A DNA stretch of 64,000 bases from Semisulcospira habei (GCA_036245525.1 BTPG01000004.1:160398230-160462229); one strand, 5' to 3'. Shown: positions 39,690-50,975, counted from the first letter of the stretch. Notes: generated by a model from the letters alone, not told the origin. Translations and numbers: made by a program.

Positions 39690-40665
39690 AAGTCTTTTGA
39701 CCTAAAACCTAAGGCCACTGTCTGGCGTCGTCGGTCGTCTGTGGTAAACTTTTAATGTTTGCATTTTCTCGGAGACTATTTAAGCCACATTTTTTCAAAC
39801 TTGGCCCAAGGATACTTTGTGGCAAGGCCTTTCTAAACATACCAATTTCATTGACCTCTCTCAAAGGTCAAAGTCACAGGGGATCAGGAAATAGGCTGGA
39901 AATAGCCATATTTTGACAAAATTTTTCTCTCAAAGACTGTTCACAACTTCAAACACAAACTTGTGAGCCATAAGGGCGTTGCCTTTCTTGTTCTCAAATA
40001 CTATTCACAACTTCAAACCCAAACTTGATACAAAGATACCTGATGGTAAGACCTTTCTATGCATACTAATTTGGATGAACTTTGGAAAGGTCAAGGGTCA
40101 CAAACGATCAGGAAATAGGTAAAAAAAAAAAAAGCCATCTTTTGACGAATGTTTTTTTCCTCAAATTATGTTCATAACTTTAGACCCAAACTTGGAACAG
40201 AAATACATGATGGTGAGACCTTCCTATGCATGCTAATTTGGATGACCCCTCAAAAAGGTCAAGGGTCACAAGATATGAGGAAATAGGTCTAATGGCTATT
40301 TTCCTGACAATTTTTTTTTCTTGAATATACCTTTGTATGCATGCTAATTTGGACGACCCCGCAGAAAGGTCAAGGGTCACAAGAGATTGGCAAAATGATG
40401 GGGGGAAAAAAGTAAATTGTTTGCTTTTATCAGCACTTTTGCAAAACTTTTCAATAAAACTTGGAAGATATTAAGGTAGCTGATAAGACCTTTCAATGCA
40501 TTTTATTTTGGTTCACTACTTGCAAAGGTCAAGGGTTATGGGATATTGCCTAAAGCGTGAAAAGTGCATAAACTTGAGAAAACATGGATTTCGCAGGTAC
40601 AAAAGCCAATCCCTTACTTTAGCACCGAGCCTTAAGGGCTTTGCCATTCTTGTTATATTGTAGTA
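39690..40665 (+). repeat. Repeat G, near-complete copy
   Basis: Runs from TGGCGTCGTCGGTCGTCTGT through AAACTTGGCCCAAGGATACT and several GACCCCTCAAAAAGGTCAAG modules to GAGCCTTAAGGGCTTTGCCA. It is the clearest example of the internal modular structure, with GCATRCTAATTTGGATGA and AAGGTCAAGGGTCACA repeated about every 150-190 bp. Confidence 0.85.
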
Positions 40666-41084
40666 GTTCAGGTCAGCCTATCAGTCCTAAGGCTGGATAA
40701 TACAATCAAGCACATGCAACACACTCGCGCAGAGATCATTTACATTGTATTCGTGACGCTTTCTGCAGTTGAAATTGGCAAATAATGACATTTTCTGGCA
40801 GTTCCTTTTCTGGCAAAACTGCGTAATCAACTGCTGAAGTTTGCATGTTTGATATCCAAGTAGCAAGTCAAATTTTTTATTATTTACAAATGAAAAATAC
40901 ATAAGAAAATCACTATGAATTTCAAATAGGTGTGCTTCTTGTCTTGCACAATATTTGTTTGCCTCTCCTGAAAAATTCACTTTGGCAGTTTATCTGTGTG
41001 GATGATATACTGCGTGTCCCACCAATAATAACTAGGATGTTGGAGTTGTATAACATTTGACTCTTTCTTTTCTTTGTCTCACAG
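40666..41084. other. Intron end upstream of the DHX9 exon
   Basis: No gene or repeat recognised. It ends with the pyrimidine tract TTTCTTTTCTTTGTCTCACAG, a strong splice acceptor for the exon at 41085. Confidence 0.6.
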
Positions 41085-41131
41085 GAGCTTTGTCGCTGAA
41101 ATGGGATTTTTTTTGAAGAAGACTAATCAGC
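41085..41131 (+). CDS. DHX9: DHX9/maleless-like RNA helicase A, dsRBD2 exon
   Basis: A 47-nt exon with acceptor CTCACAG and donor GC/GTGAGT. Its first base completes the Arg codon left open at 3929. It then reads SFVAEMGFFLKKTNQ and leaves one base (C) of the next codon, which is Arg in vertebrate DHX9. It aligns without gaps to the DHX9 stretch SFIAEMTIYIKQLGR. With the previous exon this gives a continuous dsRBD2. The next exon, expected to encode an FAREHGSNKK-like block, was not found before 64000, so the following intron is at least 22.8 kb long. Confidence 0.88.
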
Positions 41132-41754
41132 GTGAGTACATAGTTTACCAGTTTGATATCAGTGTAATGGTTTCTAGCAGTGAACTCTTGCATGCCTTGC
41201 TTTACAGACTTGCTGTAGGAGTGGATGGTTGGAAACAAGTAGAATGTAATTTTAGTTGAAAATGACCTTACAAAAAGAGAAAAAATACACATGCCAAACA
41301 ACGAAGCTTCAAGGCATAGTTCAAAACAATATGCACTCAAGAGTTGCTTTTAAGAAGACAGCATCTAATTTCAACAATATTTTCTGTCGAAATGCGCGGA
41401 TGAAAATAGAGCAGGTCTTCCCTGGGTCCAGAATAGCGCACTAAGGTCAGTATCACACAGTTGTTGCTTGAATGCAGAATATTAAATTCTCTAATATTTT
41501 TTTAGTGAACAGCAATTGGAAAAACACGTACTCACTGTTAAATCGTTTTACTCGGACAGTATGTAAATCGTGCAGCTTGAAAAGCGCTTTTCAAAAGTCA
41601 AACTGAAATTGACAAGCTGCCAGCAACAGAGATGTTTGCGCATAACCGTGACCCCTTGCAACTGCAGCGGCTCGCTCAGCAGAAGCCACAGATGTTCAAT
41701 GTTTGATCAAGTGGACTACTTTTACAAATATAGTCAAGGAATGAAAACAAACAT
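41132..41754. other. Intronic DNA, nothing recognised
   Basis: No repeat family, domain or exon is identified. Short frames on the + strand (41256-41444 and 41570-41797) have no motif or codon signature. Confidence 0.5.
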
Positions 41755-41912
41755 GTTATTGGTAGCAGGGGTTTTCTACTCTTGTAGAATCTTGTAGGCC
41801 TGAGGGAGGTCAAAGTAACCATTATGCCCCTCAGGCCTTTAGGGTACAATGATTACTTTGATCTCCCTCTGGCCTACATGGGTCTGTGTAGTGAACCCCT
41901 GTTACCAATAAC
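41755..41912. mobile_element. Foldback element, ~158 bp
   Basis: Nearly the whole element folds on itself. GTTATTGGTAGCAGGGGTTT at the left is inverted at the right as GTGAACCCCTGTTACCAATAAC, with inner arms GTAGGCCTGAGGGAGGTCAA and TTGATCTCCCTCTGGCCTAC. It looks like a foldback-type MITE. The RNA would form a long imperfect hairpin, so a small-RNA source is possible but unproven. Confidence 0.75.
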
Positions 41913-42357
41913 TTATAAATACAGGGATAAAATCTTTTAGGCTAGGTGCCGGGAATGTGTCTTTTTTATGCCTCGAGCCCGAAAATCTGGTTTTTGACCT
42001 ATTTAACCTGTTTCTGTTGCTTATTTAGTCATCTGATACTAATGTTAACACTCTCCTCAACCAGAGGCGCAAAATGTTAGCATGCCATCCACTTGACATG
42101 CATTCGAGTCTTGTTTCAAGGAGAAAAATTCTCTGGCAATTTATGAAAATGCTCTTTGTTACTTATATTGAAAATTACAAGAAGTTGGTGCAGACTTAAA
42201 GAAACAAGAGATGGGACTGTTTGTTGCTGACCGAAGAAGCTGAAGGAAAGGAGTTTCACATTTTGTAGTAAACTTGATTGGCTTGGAACTTGATTGGCTG
42301 GCTTGTCGGGAGTTACATTAGATTGCTTCAAGTGAATCAGGTGTGGTGCCTCTGGGT
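41913..42357. other. Intronic DNA, nothing recognised
   Basis: No gene or repeat identified. The minus-strand frame at 42379-42116 has no recognisable motif. Confidence 0.45.
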
Positions 42358-42553
42358 TTTGGCTCATGTGCAATAGCAAAAGTGAGTGTTATTTAATGGG
42401 CCATTGATTGTCTGTCCATCATCTGTCAGCTGTCCGCCATCATCCACAGTAAACTTTTAACGTTGGCATTTTCTCAGAGGCTTTTTGAGCCACAGTTTGC
42501 AAACTTAGCCCAAGGACGCTTTGTGAAAAGACATTTTTAACCACTCCAAATTT
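42358..42553 (+). repeat. Repeat G, 5' part, interrupted by a LINE
   Basis: Begins TTGGCTCATGTGCAATAGC and reaches AACTTAGCCCAAGGACGCTT. It continues at 46490 after a ~3.9-kb LINE. Both sides of the LINE have CCAAATTT or CCAAAATTT, a possible short duplication. Confidence 0.75.
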
Positions 42554-42582
42554 GTCATGGCTTGGCTTCGCGAACGAAGATT

Positions 42583-43319
42583 CTATAGGGCTTGCCCACG
42601 TCGTCTGCAGGCATTTTCGTGACTGCGGAGGCTAATCCGGGACAGGCAGGTTCGACTGCAGTGGCTGCAGGTGAAGGTCTGGTCAGGGTTCTGAGTTACG
42701 ACAACTCTGTTTTTTCTTCTGAGCCGCTTGTCCTTGAGGTTAGCTCTGCGAGAGTCCTCAAAGGAGACGGCTGCCTTGTGAATGGTGGAGCGCCAGGTGT
42801 CACGGTCCGCAGCAAGCGAAGACCACTGGCGGTGGTCGATTTGGCAGGCACTAAGTGACTTCTTGAGACCGTCTTTGTATCTCTTCTTTGGTGCCTCTCT
42901 GTCTCGGTGTCCTGTGGCGAGCTCGCCGAACAGAGTGATCTTGGGTAGGCGATGATCCTCCATCCTGGAGACGTGCCCCGCCCAGCGAAGCTGTGTCCGC
43001 AGCAGCAAAGCCTCGATGCTCAAAGTTTCCGCCTGTTCAAGGACCTCGACGTTGGTGACATAGTCACTCCAGTGAATGCTGAGGATGGTATGCAGGCAGC
43101 GTTGGTGAAAGCGTTCGAGGAGTCGTAGTTGGCTGCGGTAGAGGGCCCAGGACTCGGAACCGTACAGCAGGGTGGTGAGGACGACGGCTCTGTACACACT
43201 GATCTTGGTGCCTTTTTTCAGCTGTTGATTGTGCCACACCCGCTTGAATAGTCGCCCGAAAGCACTGTTCGCTTTTGCCAGCCTGTTGTCCAGCTCCTTG
43301 TCCAGCTTGGCGTCTGACG
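42583..43319 (-). pseudogene. LINE C-terminal region with C2H2 finger
   Basis: After the SINE the frame continues with a WHNQQLKKGTKISVYRAVVL segment, LLYGSESWAL and LRWAGHVSRMED, the usual post-RT block. It ends with a single zinc finger FTCSHCSRTCLSRISLRSHENAC-like unit (C-x2-C, H-x3-5-C spacing), found at the C-terminus of many RTE-like LINEs. Confidence 0.8.
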
Positions 43320-43738
43320 TGATGATAATAATAATAATACCGTTATTATATAGGCGCTTTTTCTCAATTTTGGGGAAATCGACTCAAAGCGCCGCGCCTG
43401 AAACCCAACACACACACTCACGAAACAGACACGGATTTACGCCATTTAAGACAAACACAGTACAAGACAAACGAAGGGCCAGTCAGCTACTGAAGTTACA
43501 GAGATTTTTGATCACTTGTATTTGAAATTTGTAAAGTGGCCTGAGACCGGTACCAAAGTGGGGGGGGGGGGGGTGGGGTGGAAGAACCGGAGTACCCGGA
43601 GAAAGAACCCCCGACGGTCCGCCCGAATTAACGGTGACACTTACCAGAGGAGAAAAGTCCAACGCCGGAACCCGGTATCGAACCGCGCACCTTTGGCATT
43701 GGTGGCAGGCGCCTTAACCACTGCGCCACAGACCGCCC
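43320..43738 (-). repeat. SINE family B, complete copy
   Basis: tRNA-derived SINE on the minus strand. The head carries box A TGGCGCAGTGG and box B GGTTCGATACC (a perfect consensus). The body includes CTTTGGTACCGGTCTCAGGC, and the tail ends in ATTATTATTATT. It interrupts the RT thumb of the LINE. It is the uninterrupted reference for the SINE split by the Polinton. Confidence 0.92.
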
Positions 43739-43744
43739 CCGAGG

Positions 43745-44955
43745 TAGGTAAACTGGTGTACAGACTTCAGTTCGGACTCGCCGATGGTGATGTGGGGAGG
43801 GTGATGCTCTTCCTTGGGTGCTGGCTGATGAAGGACCTCTGTCTTTTTCGGACTGACCTCAAGTCCAAAGAGCTGGGCGGCATCTGCGAAGCAGGACGTA
43901 ATGCGCTGCAAGGCTCTCTCTGTGTGTGCAACGAGGGCAGCGTCATCAGCTAAGAGCAGCTCACGAATCAGTTGGTCTAGGGTTTTCGTGTGGGCTTGCA
44001 GTCGTCTGAGGTTGAACAGGCTGCCATCGAGACGATACCTGATGTACACTGCATCGTCATCATCGAGGTCCACTGTGGCCTGCTTCAACAACATGCTGAA
44101 GAAGATGGTGAAGAGGGTCGGTGCCAGCACGCAGCCTTGCTTCACGCCGTTGCGAATGGGGAATGGTTCTGAGAGGTCACTGTTTAGTCTGACCTGACCT
44201 TGCTGGTCCTCGTGGAGCTGGACGATCATGTTGAACTTTGGGGGACAGCCTAGTCGCTCCAGGATCTGCCACATACCTTGCCTGCTCACAGTGTCAAACG
44301 CTTTTGTTAGGTCGACAAACGTTACGTACAGCCCTTTGTTCTGCTCGCGAAACTTCTCCTGAAGCTGTCTCAGCACAAAGACCTTGTCGGTGGTACTCCT
44401 GTTGGCTCTGAAACCACACTGGCCCTCTGGGAGGTGGTCTTCAGCGATGGCAGGTACCAGCCGATTCAGGAGCAACCTTGCGAGAATTTTCCTGGCAATG
44501 GACAGCAGGGTAATTCCACGATAATTAGAGCAGGCAGACTTCTCTCCTTTGTTCTTGTACAGGGTGATGATGTCTGCATCACGGAGATCCTTTGGTAGTG
44601 TTCCTTTTTCCCAGCAGCAGAGAAAGTTCGTGGACTTGTTGTGCAGTGCTGGGCCTCCATGTTTCCATATCTCTGGCGGGATTCCGTCAATGCCTGCTTC
44701 TTTGCCACTCTTGAGCTGGTGGATGGCTGTGAGGGTCTCTTCGGCGGTGGGCGGTTCGTCCAATTCAACCTTTAGTGGAAGGTGTGGGATTTGGAGGATG
44801 ACTGTTTCTTGAACAGTGCGCTCAGCGTCGAAGAGGTCCTGAAAGTATTCCGACCAGCGGTTCAAGATGGAGGTATTATCTGTGAGGAGTGCCTGTCCAT
44901 CAGCGCTTCGCAGGGGACTTTGTACCAGGTGCCTAGGGCCATACACTGCTTTCAT
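43745..44955 (-). pseudogene. LINE reverse transcriptase part
   Basis: The frame holds SGKEAGIDGIPPEIWK, NYRGITLLSIARK, EGQCGFRANRSTTD, FVDLTKAFDTV (motif A), NGVKQGCVLAPTLF (motif B) and ELLLADDAALVAH (motif C, here LADD). It is open from motif 0 to the thumb (FTYLGG), then is cut by a family B SINE at 43738; the last few codons of the frame are SINE. Confidence 0.85.
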
Positions 44956-45512
44956 TGCTTCGTAGAAGCCCCTGTAGTCACCGTTGTCAGCGCAGAGCTG
45001 GGTCCTCTGTGCGAGTCTGGACCACCACTCGTTCTGGAGTTCTCTAAGCTTGAGCTGGAGACTGCTGCAGATGAGGCGGAAGGCAGACTTCTTGACAGGG
45101 CAGGAAGGCTGGGCTAGGTGGGCCTGGTGGGCGGCTCTTTTTTTGCTAGAAGTTCCTGGATCTCTACGTCGTTTTCGTCAAACCAGTCTTTGTTCCTCTT
45201 TCTAGCAAAGCCCAAGACTTCCACAGAGGATTTTACAATAGCAGTTTTCAGTTGTTCCCAGAGTGTTTCAGGGGAGGAGTCTGCTGGATCAACTGTGTCT
45301 TTGAGCATGCGCTGTAAATCGGCCTGAAGGGCAGCTTTCTTGTCGTCACGCTGAAGGCTGGCAACATCAAGCTTTTTCTTGGGGGGGGCCCCCTTTCTTG
45401 GGTTTCCGCTTGAGGCGGAGCCTGAGTTTGCAGCGAACAAGGCGGTCAGTGTGGCACTCTGCGCTGGGCATCACTCTGGTGAGGAGGACGTCACTGCGGT
45501 CCCTCTGACGCA

Positions 45513-46190
45513 CTAGGACATAGTCGATAAGGTGCCAGTGCTTGGAGCGAGGATGCATCCAGGTGGTCTTTTGACTGTCCTTTTGCTGGAAGTAGTGTTG
45601 GTGATGACAAGTTGCTGCTCTGCACAGAGCTCCAACAGTAGGCGACCATTGTCATTGCAGTTCCCAACGCCATGCTTGCCGAGGACTCCTTTCCAGGCTT
45701 CAGAGTCTTGGCCCACTCTGGCGTTGAAGTCGCCAAGGATGATGACTTTATCGTCTGCAGGGGTGCTCTGCAGGAGGCTGCGCAGGTCAGAGTAGAACTT
45801 GTCTTTTTCTGCAGGCTCTGCCAGGAGGGTTGGGGAGTACACACTGAGAAGGGTGACGTATTGCTGGTGTCTCAGTGGGAGGCACATGGACATGATGCGG
45901 TCGGAGTGACCCGTTGGTAGGTTTTCCAACTTAGTCGCAATGGGGGTCTTCACCATGAAGCCCACGCCTGCAGGCCTGCCTGACCAGTAGAGGGTGTAGC
46001 CAGCGCCAAGTTCTTGGAGGCTGCCTTCCTCCGGGAGGCGTACTTCGCTGAGCGCGGTGATGTCGATGTTTAACCTCCGCAATTCATGGGCAATGAGGGC
46101 AGAGCGACGCTCAGGGCGTCCGCTGTCTGCTGTGTCGAGCATGGTTCTGATGTTCCAGCATGCTACGTTGAGTCCGGTCGTGGTCGTCAT
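45513..46190 (-). pseudogene. LINE endonuclease part
   Basis: The frame begins MTTTTGLNVACWNIRTML, an AP endonuclease start, followed by ALSEVRLPEEGS (metal-binding Glu), LLSVYSPTLL and ILGDFNARVGQD (catalytic D and N). It loses frame near CILAPSTGT. The next frame (45558-45367) resumes with HWHLIDYVLVRQRDRSD and the end of the domain, so one shift separates them. The final SDH motif appears as TDRLVRCKL, altered from the usual SDH. Confidence 0.75.
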
Positions 46191-46489
46191 GAGAGTGGAT
46201 CCGTTGTTTTTTCTTGTTTTCTGACCGCATGAGAAGATGCCCGTTGACTGCGGCTAGCCAACTGGGGTTACGAGGGGATGAGCTTTGGTTAGGCCACCTT
46301 TTCTAGGCCCCTCTCCGTGTGGAGCAAGCAGTGCTGTCCCTAGAGAAGGCTGCTTGGTCGTTCAGGGTGTGCCGAGTGACGTTGTCATCCCCAGGTCAAC
46401 ATCAGGCGACCAATATCCTGAACCGCCTGCATGCAGGTTTGAGACTGCGGCTTCCAGTGACATCTTTCACCTGCCGTTTTGCCCAAAAT

Positions 46490-47075
46490 TTAGTGACCTT
46501 TTTAAAAGGTCAACATCAGAAGGGGTCCGGGAATAGTTTAAAAAAATAGCCATATTTTGACAAAAATTGTCTTTTTTCAAATTTTATTTTCAAATTGAGG
46601 CCCAAACTTCTTACAGAGACACGTGATGGAAAGACAGTTCTATGCGTACTAAGTTGGATGACATGGTGGAAAGATCAAGGGTCACAGGAGGCCATGAAAT
46701 AGGCAGAATATAGCCACAGTTTCAGACAAATTGTTCTTTTTTTCAAATTTTCTTTAGAACTTCAAACTCAAACTTGGTACAGAGATACCTGATGGTAAGA
46801 CCTGTCTATACATACTAATTTGGATTACCCCTTGGAAAGGTTGTCTGGGGGATTGGAGGCTTGACAAATGTATGAAAATGGCTATTTTTGATGGAATTTT
46901 AATTTTCATCAAAGTTCTACAATCAGATTTGGCTTAACAATAGCTGCTGTCAAAACCTTTCTTTGCATACTAATTTAGTTGATCCCACGCGAAGGTCAAG
47001 GGTAACAGAGGGTTGTCAAATGTGTGAAAAATCTTAGATTTCACTGGTGCAAAAGTCAACCCATTACTTACTTAC
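46490..47075 (+). repeat. Repeat G, 3' part
   Basis: Resumes at AATTTAGTGACCTTTTTAAAAG and carries the standard modules. It ends at a short CTTACTTACTTACG piece (~47065-47080), the same tail motif as the RTE-like LINE. Confidence 0.75.
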
Positions 47076-47079
47076 TTAC

Positions 47080-48280
47080 GCCCATTACTTAAGGTTGTAG
47101 GACACACCTGTTTCGCGCATCTTTTCTGCGCATTTAGATACCGCTATCTTGCGTCTGCCGTGACCTGAGACTAGAGGTCACCGAAAAAAACCGCCGTACG
47201 GCAAGTCGTATTGCAAACAAGCTCAATTTATCGATAATTGACAAAAGATATATACTGTCTGAAATAGGTGTGTACGCTGACTGTTTCTATGCGTAAAATG
47301 TTTTGTTTCCTCAGAAATAAGATACTTTTGCATAAGTTGCGACAAGTCATCGAGCGTAAGGCATAACCTGCGTAATAGCGCCAAGCAACACGCAATTTCG
47401 GGTATCTGAAATTTAAAAAAAAAAAAGAACGGGCCAACCAAAGACGGGAAGCAGTCTACGTGGCAGCCAGGAAAACAACAAAATCTCTTCAGACACGAAA
47501 AGGTAAACTTAATTAGAAAAAAGGGTGGTGGTGTTTGCTAAGCGATTAGAACTGAACACGAGGTACTAGCAGAAGCAAACTGTCGTAATATAAGTGGCAT
47601 ATCTCACTGGTTCAGCGTCCAACCCTTTTATGCACCGCCGTGAGATATCACCTGCACGGCGTAAAACCCTCATAGCTAACTGTCCGTGTATGCATGGAAA
47701 TTTAAGTCCCCACAGTACTAGTGCCGTCGTCACTGCCTACCTGCAATGAAGAAGACTACATTTTATTGTGGGTTGAGAAGGGGGGGGGGGGGGGGGGGGC
47801 ATTCCGGCCATGTCAGTCACCACCTAGAAGTAGAACATTTCCATACATTTTCGGAGAGCCTTTATTAATAAGTGGAGGGTATGTAGTCGACATTGTAGTT
47901 ATATTAAACCAGTGCCAGTGCTTATTATCTAGGAAAACGTACTGTGTGTAGAAAAAAGTCCTGCTAAGGGAGAATTTGGCATTATGAACCTCTAACTCAG
48001 TAACTGCTTCCAGTACTTAGTAACTTAATTTGCTCATCCATTCCCTTGCTGTCTTATAAAGGCTATATTACAGATTAGGATATAAGTCCAGCATTTTTTT
48101 TTGTTTTGTTTTGTTCAAGGATGGTGCCAGAATAGCTTGGCGGATGAGACGCCGATCGATTTTGGCACCACTCTTGAACTATCATAGTCACATTTATGTC
48201 AAGCAGTGGGTGTATCAGGAGTAAAAGGGTTACCTAGTACTTTATAGGTATGTATGTATGTTAAATTAAACCTACGCTAC
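47080..48280. other. Intronic DNA with a long G-run
   Basis: No gene found. It begins CTTAAGGTTGTAGGACAC, which is matched in inverted form near 56550-56561 (TACAACCTTAAG), perhaps ends of an unrecognised element family. It has a run of ~20 G at 47780-47799 and a near-palindromic stretch at 48120-48175 (GGTGCCAGAATAGC ... GATTTTGGCACCA). Confidence 0.5.
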
Positions 48281-48690
48281 TTTGACTGAAACCCTAATAT
48301 TTGTTGACTACCATTTTGGATGACCTTGGAATGTGTGATATATGCTTATTTATTTTTTCATTGTATGATTGCGGTTTGTATCAAAGTTTTTGCAATTTCC
48401 CTATCAAATTTGGCACAAGGGTAGCTGATGATGAAATCTTCCTCATCCTATAGATACTAATTTGGTTGACTCCTTACACAGGTCAAGAGTCACAGAAGGT
48501 TGACAAACTTTAGAAAAATGCATAATTGTAATTTGTAGAGAAAATACAAATGTCACTAGTACAAAAGCAAGCCTTTATGTTGAGACTTGTGACACTTATG
48601 TCAGCTACCTCAGTTTTGAAAAGGTCACACAGTTTATACTTATAGCTATATGTGAATTAGTTATGCACATGAGGCGTACAGACTTTGCAA
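48281..48690 (+). repeat. Repeat G, partial
   Basis: Shows TTTGGCACAAGGGTAGCTGA, GATACTAATTTGGTTGACTC and the end ATGCACATGAGGCGTACAGA. Confidence 0.7.
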
Positions 48691-49080
48691 TTCTTGTTTG
48701 TTCTTTGCGGTGTACACAGTTTGTTTATTTATTTTGAAAGTAATAATCTGCTCCTGCATATAGTTCACACAAAGTGAAATTATCATGCTGCCGAACAACA
48801 CAGTAATACTAATAATCGTGTATTTCATTTCAGGCCAATACTGCTGTTGACCTCTCACTGTGGAGTCTCAGTACTCTCACCCAGAGGACTTACTTGCAAA
48901 CAAGCGCATAAGTATGACACCTACACCAAGGCCACAGCTCAAGTGAAGTGAAGGAAGGCGACACGTATTCTCCTGGACTCAAGGTAGATCATACCGGTAG
49001 ATCTGTGACTAGAATCAGGTGCAGAACAAAACACAACTATGGTGTGATTGTGAATGAACACATCATACTGTAATGCTTTC
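48691..49080 (+). repeat. Duplicated exon-like segment, first copy
   Basis: Homologous to 49470-50020. It keeps an acceptor-like CATTTCAG at ~48835 and a donor-like CAAG/GTAGAT at ~48982, but the frame between (NTAVDLSLWSLSTLTQRT) meets a stop after ~26 codons. It is interpreted as a decayed duplicate. Confidence 0.55.
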
Positions 49081-49084
49081 TGTC

Positions 49085-49475
49085 ATTGGCTCATGTGTGC
49101 AGCAAGTGTGAGGCTATGTTCTGGGCCATTCGTCGTCCATGGTAAACAGTAATGTTGGCATTTTCTTGGAGACTATTCAAACCACAGTCTTCAACGTGGC
49201 CCAAGGATACTTTGTGGCAAGACCTGTCTTAGCATACCAGTTTGAGTTAAGACCAAAGGTCATGAGAAATCAAGAAATAGGTAAAAAATAGCCATATTTT
49301 GACAATAGATATTTTTTCTCAAATATTATGCACAAGTACAAAAGCCAGCCCTTTTCTGATGCGTAGACTCATGGCACTTAAATTTCAGTCACCTTTTGGA
49401 AAGGTCACACAGTTCAGATTATGTAAATGATCAGTTTTAAATGCACATGAGCGATCCAGGCTTCACCATTGTTGT
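49085..49475 (+). repeat. Repeat G, partial
   Basis: Begins TTGGCTCATGTGTGCAGCAA and contains GGCCCAAGGATACTTTGTGG. It is shortened internally and lies between the two exon-like duplicates. Confidence 0.7.
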
Positions 49476-49723
49476 TTGTGGTGTTTACAGTTTATTTCAC
49501 ATGAGTTTGAAGGTAGTAATGTGTAAACTAAATGTAGGGGCATATTGGGCAGGGGTGGGGGGGGGGGGGAGCCCTGCCCTCCCGCCCTGGCCCCGAATTG
49601 TTTATAATGCTATAACAAAGTCCCTTTTTGGGGAGTTTGGAACCAACCCACCCTGAAATAAGATCAGACGTAAAATTGGCATGCTGCTAAACAACACGTT
49701 AATAAACATGTATTTCATTTCAG

Positions 49724-49923
49724 GTCAATGCTGCTGTTGACGTCGCACTGCAGAGTCGCACCCAGAGGGTATACTTTCAAAACAAGCACAGAACACAGAA
49801 GTATGACGCCTACACCAAGAAGAGGCAGGAGCTAGTCAGGTCATGTTTGCTCAAAAGGAGAAGGTCACAGCTGAAAGCAGGCAATGCCAGTTCCAGTAGA
49901 TCAACTATTCTCCTGGACTCGAG
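49724..49923 (+). CDS. Possible exon of unknown gene (66 codons)
   Basis: Acceptor-like TATTTCATTTCAG and donor-like GACTCGAG/GTAAAT enclose 200 nt that stay open in phase 0: VNAAVDVALQSRTQRVYFQN, then KYDAYTKKRQELVRSCLLKR and further basic residues. I do not recognise the protein, and it is not DHX9. The duplicate at 48.8 kb has lost the frame. It could be a real exon, a fossil, or chance. A possible downstream piece starts after TTTTGCAG at ~51108. Confidence 0.3.
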
Positions 49924-50204
49924 GTAAATCATACCGGTTGATTTGTGAATAGAATCAGGTTCATAACAAAACACAACTGGTGTGAATAAACACATCATAC
50001 TGTAATGCTTTCTTTCATTTTGAAGATGGTGTAGTACAGTACCAGCATTCTCTACAACACCGAATGCTAAAATCACTTGCTGTCAACAAGTGGCACCATA
50101 TTGCATTTGATTTGGAAACTAGAGGCTTGTGCAAGTCTGCAAATACTGTCATTTTCTTTAATAAGCACTTAGTGCACACAGAATGATAAGAAAACACTGA
50201 ATAC

Positions 50205-50486
50205 CAGCTTTTAATAATAAATAATAATAATACCGTTATTATATAGGCGCTTTTTCTCAATTTTGGGGAAATCGACTCAAAGCGCCGCGCCTGAAACCCA
50301 ACACACACATTCACGAAACAGACACGGATTTACGCCATTTAAGACAAACACAGTACAAACACAGTACAAGACAGACAAAGGGCCAGTTCAGCTACTGAAG
50401 TTACTGAGATTTTTGATCGCTTGTATTTGAAATTTGTAAAGTGGCCTGAGACCGGTACCAAAGTGTGGGGGTGGTGGGGTGGGTTT
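50205..50486 (-). repeat. SINE family B, head missing
   Basis: Contains AATAATAATACCGTTATTAT, AGGCGCTTTTTCTCAATTTT and CCTGAGACCGGTACCAAAGT, but stops before the tRNA-like head. In the middle it has a small duplication (ACAAACACAGTAC twice). It cannot be transcribed from its own promoter. Confidence 0.88.
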
Positions 50487-50624
50487 TTGGTCCAGTGTGT
50501 ACTGTTGCTAAACAGCAATATGTTAAACGTGTCCTGTATGAAACATTTTCTGCAAGTTACACTGTGATGCTGATTCTAGATATATTTATACACCCATTGT
50601 GGTCATTTAAAGCTCAGTTGCGTC

Positions 50625-50975
50625 TCATATGTGGCTAACGTGTGATAGCAAAACTAAGTGTTTGTAATGGGTCATCCGTCGACTGTCTGTTATCTGTGGG
50701 CAACTGTAACATTGGTATTTCCTCAGAGACTATTTAAGCCTCAGACATCCAACTTGGCACCAGGGTACTTTGTGGTACAATCTTTCTAAACATACCAACT
50801 GCTGTGACCTTTCAAAGGTCAGGGTCACGGGGAGAGGGGGGGGGTCCAGAAAGGGGTAAAAAATGGTCAGATTTTGACACAAATTGTTTCTCCTCACGCA
50901 AGGTCACACAGGTTGGACGTATTATGTGGATTGGTCATACACGTAAACCATAAGGACATTCATTGTCTTTCTTGT
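50625..50975 (+). repeat. Repeat G, internally deleted
   Basis: From ATATGTGGCTAACGTGTGAT to ATACACGTAAACCATAAGGA, with the middle modules missing. It includes a GGGGAGAGGGGGGGGG stretch at ~50830. Confidence 0.7.

Larger units (their letters stand above)
42554..46490 (-). mobile_element. RTE-like LINE with C-terminal zinc finger, broken
   Basis: Near full-length minus-strand LINE of ~3.5 kb plus an inserted SINE (43320-43738). Order: endonuclease (46190-45513), linker, RT (44955-43745), C-terminal region (43319-42583). It lies in repeat G. The frame is disrupted at ~45.5 kb, ~45.4 kb and by the SINE, so it is inactive. The clade is not certain; it differs from the TAAG-tailed LINE. Confidence 0.85.
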
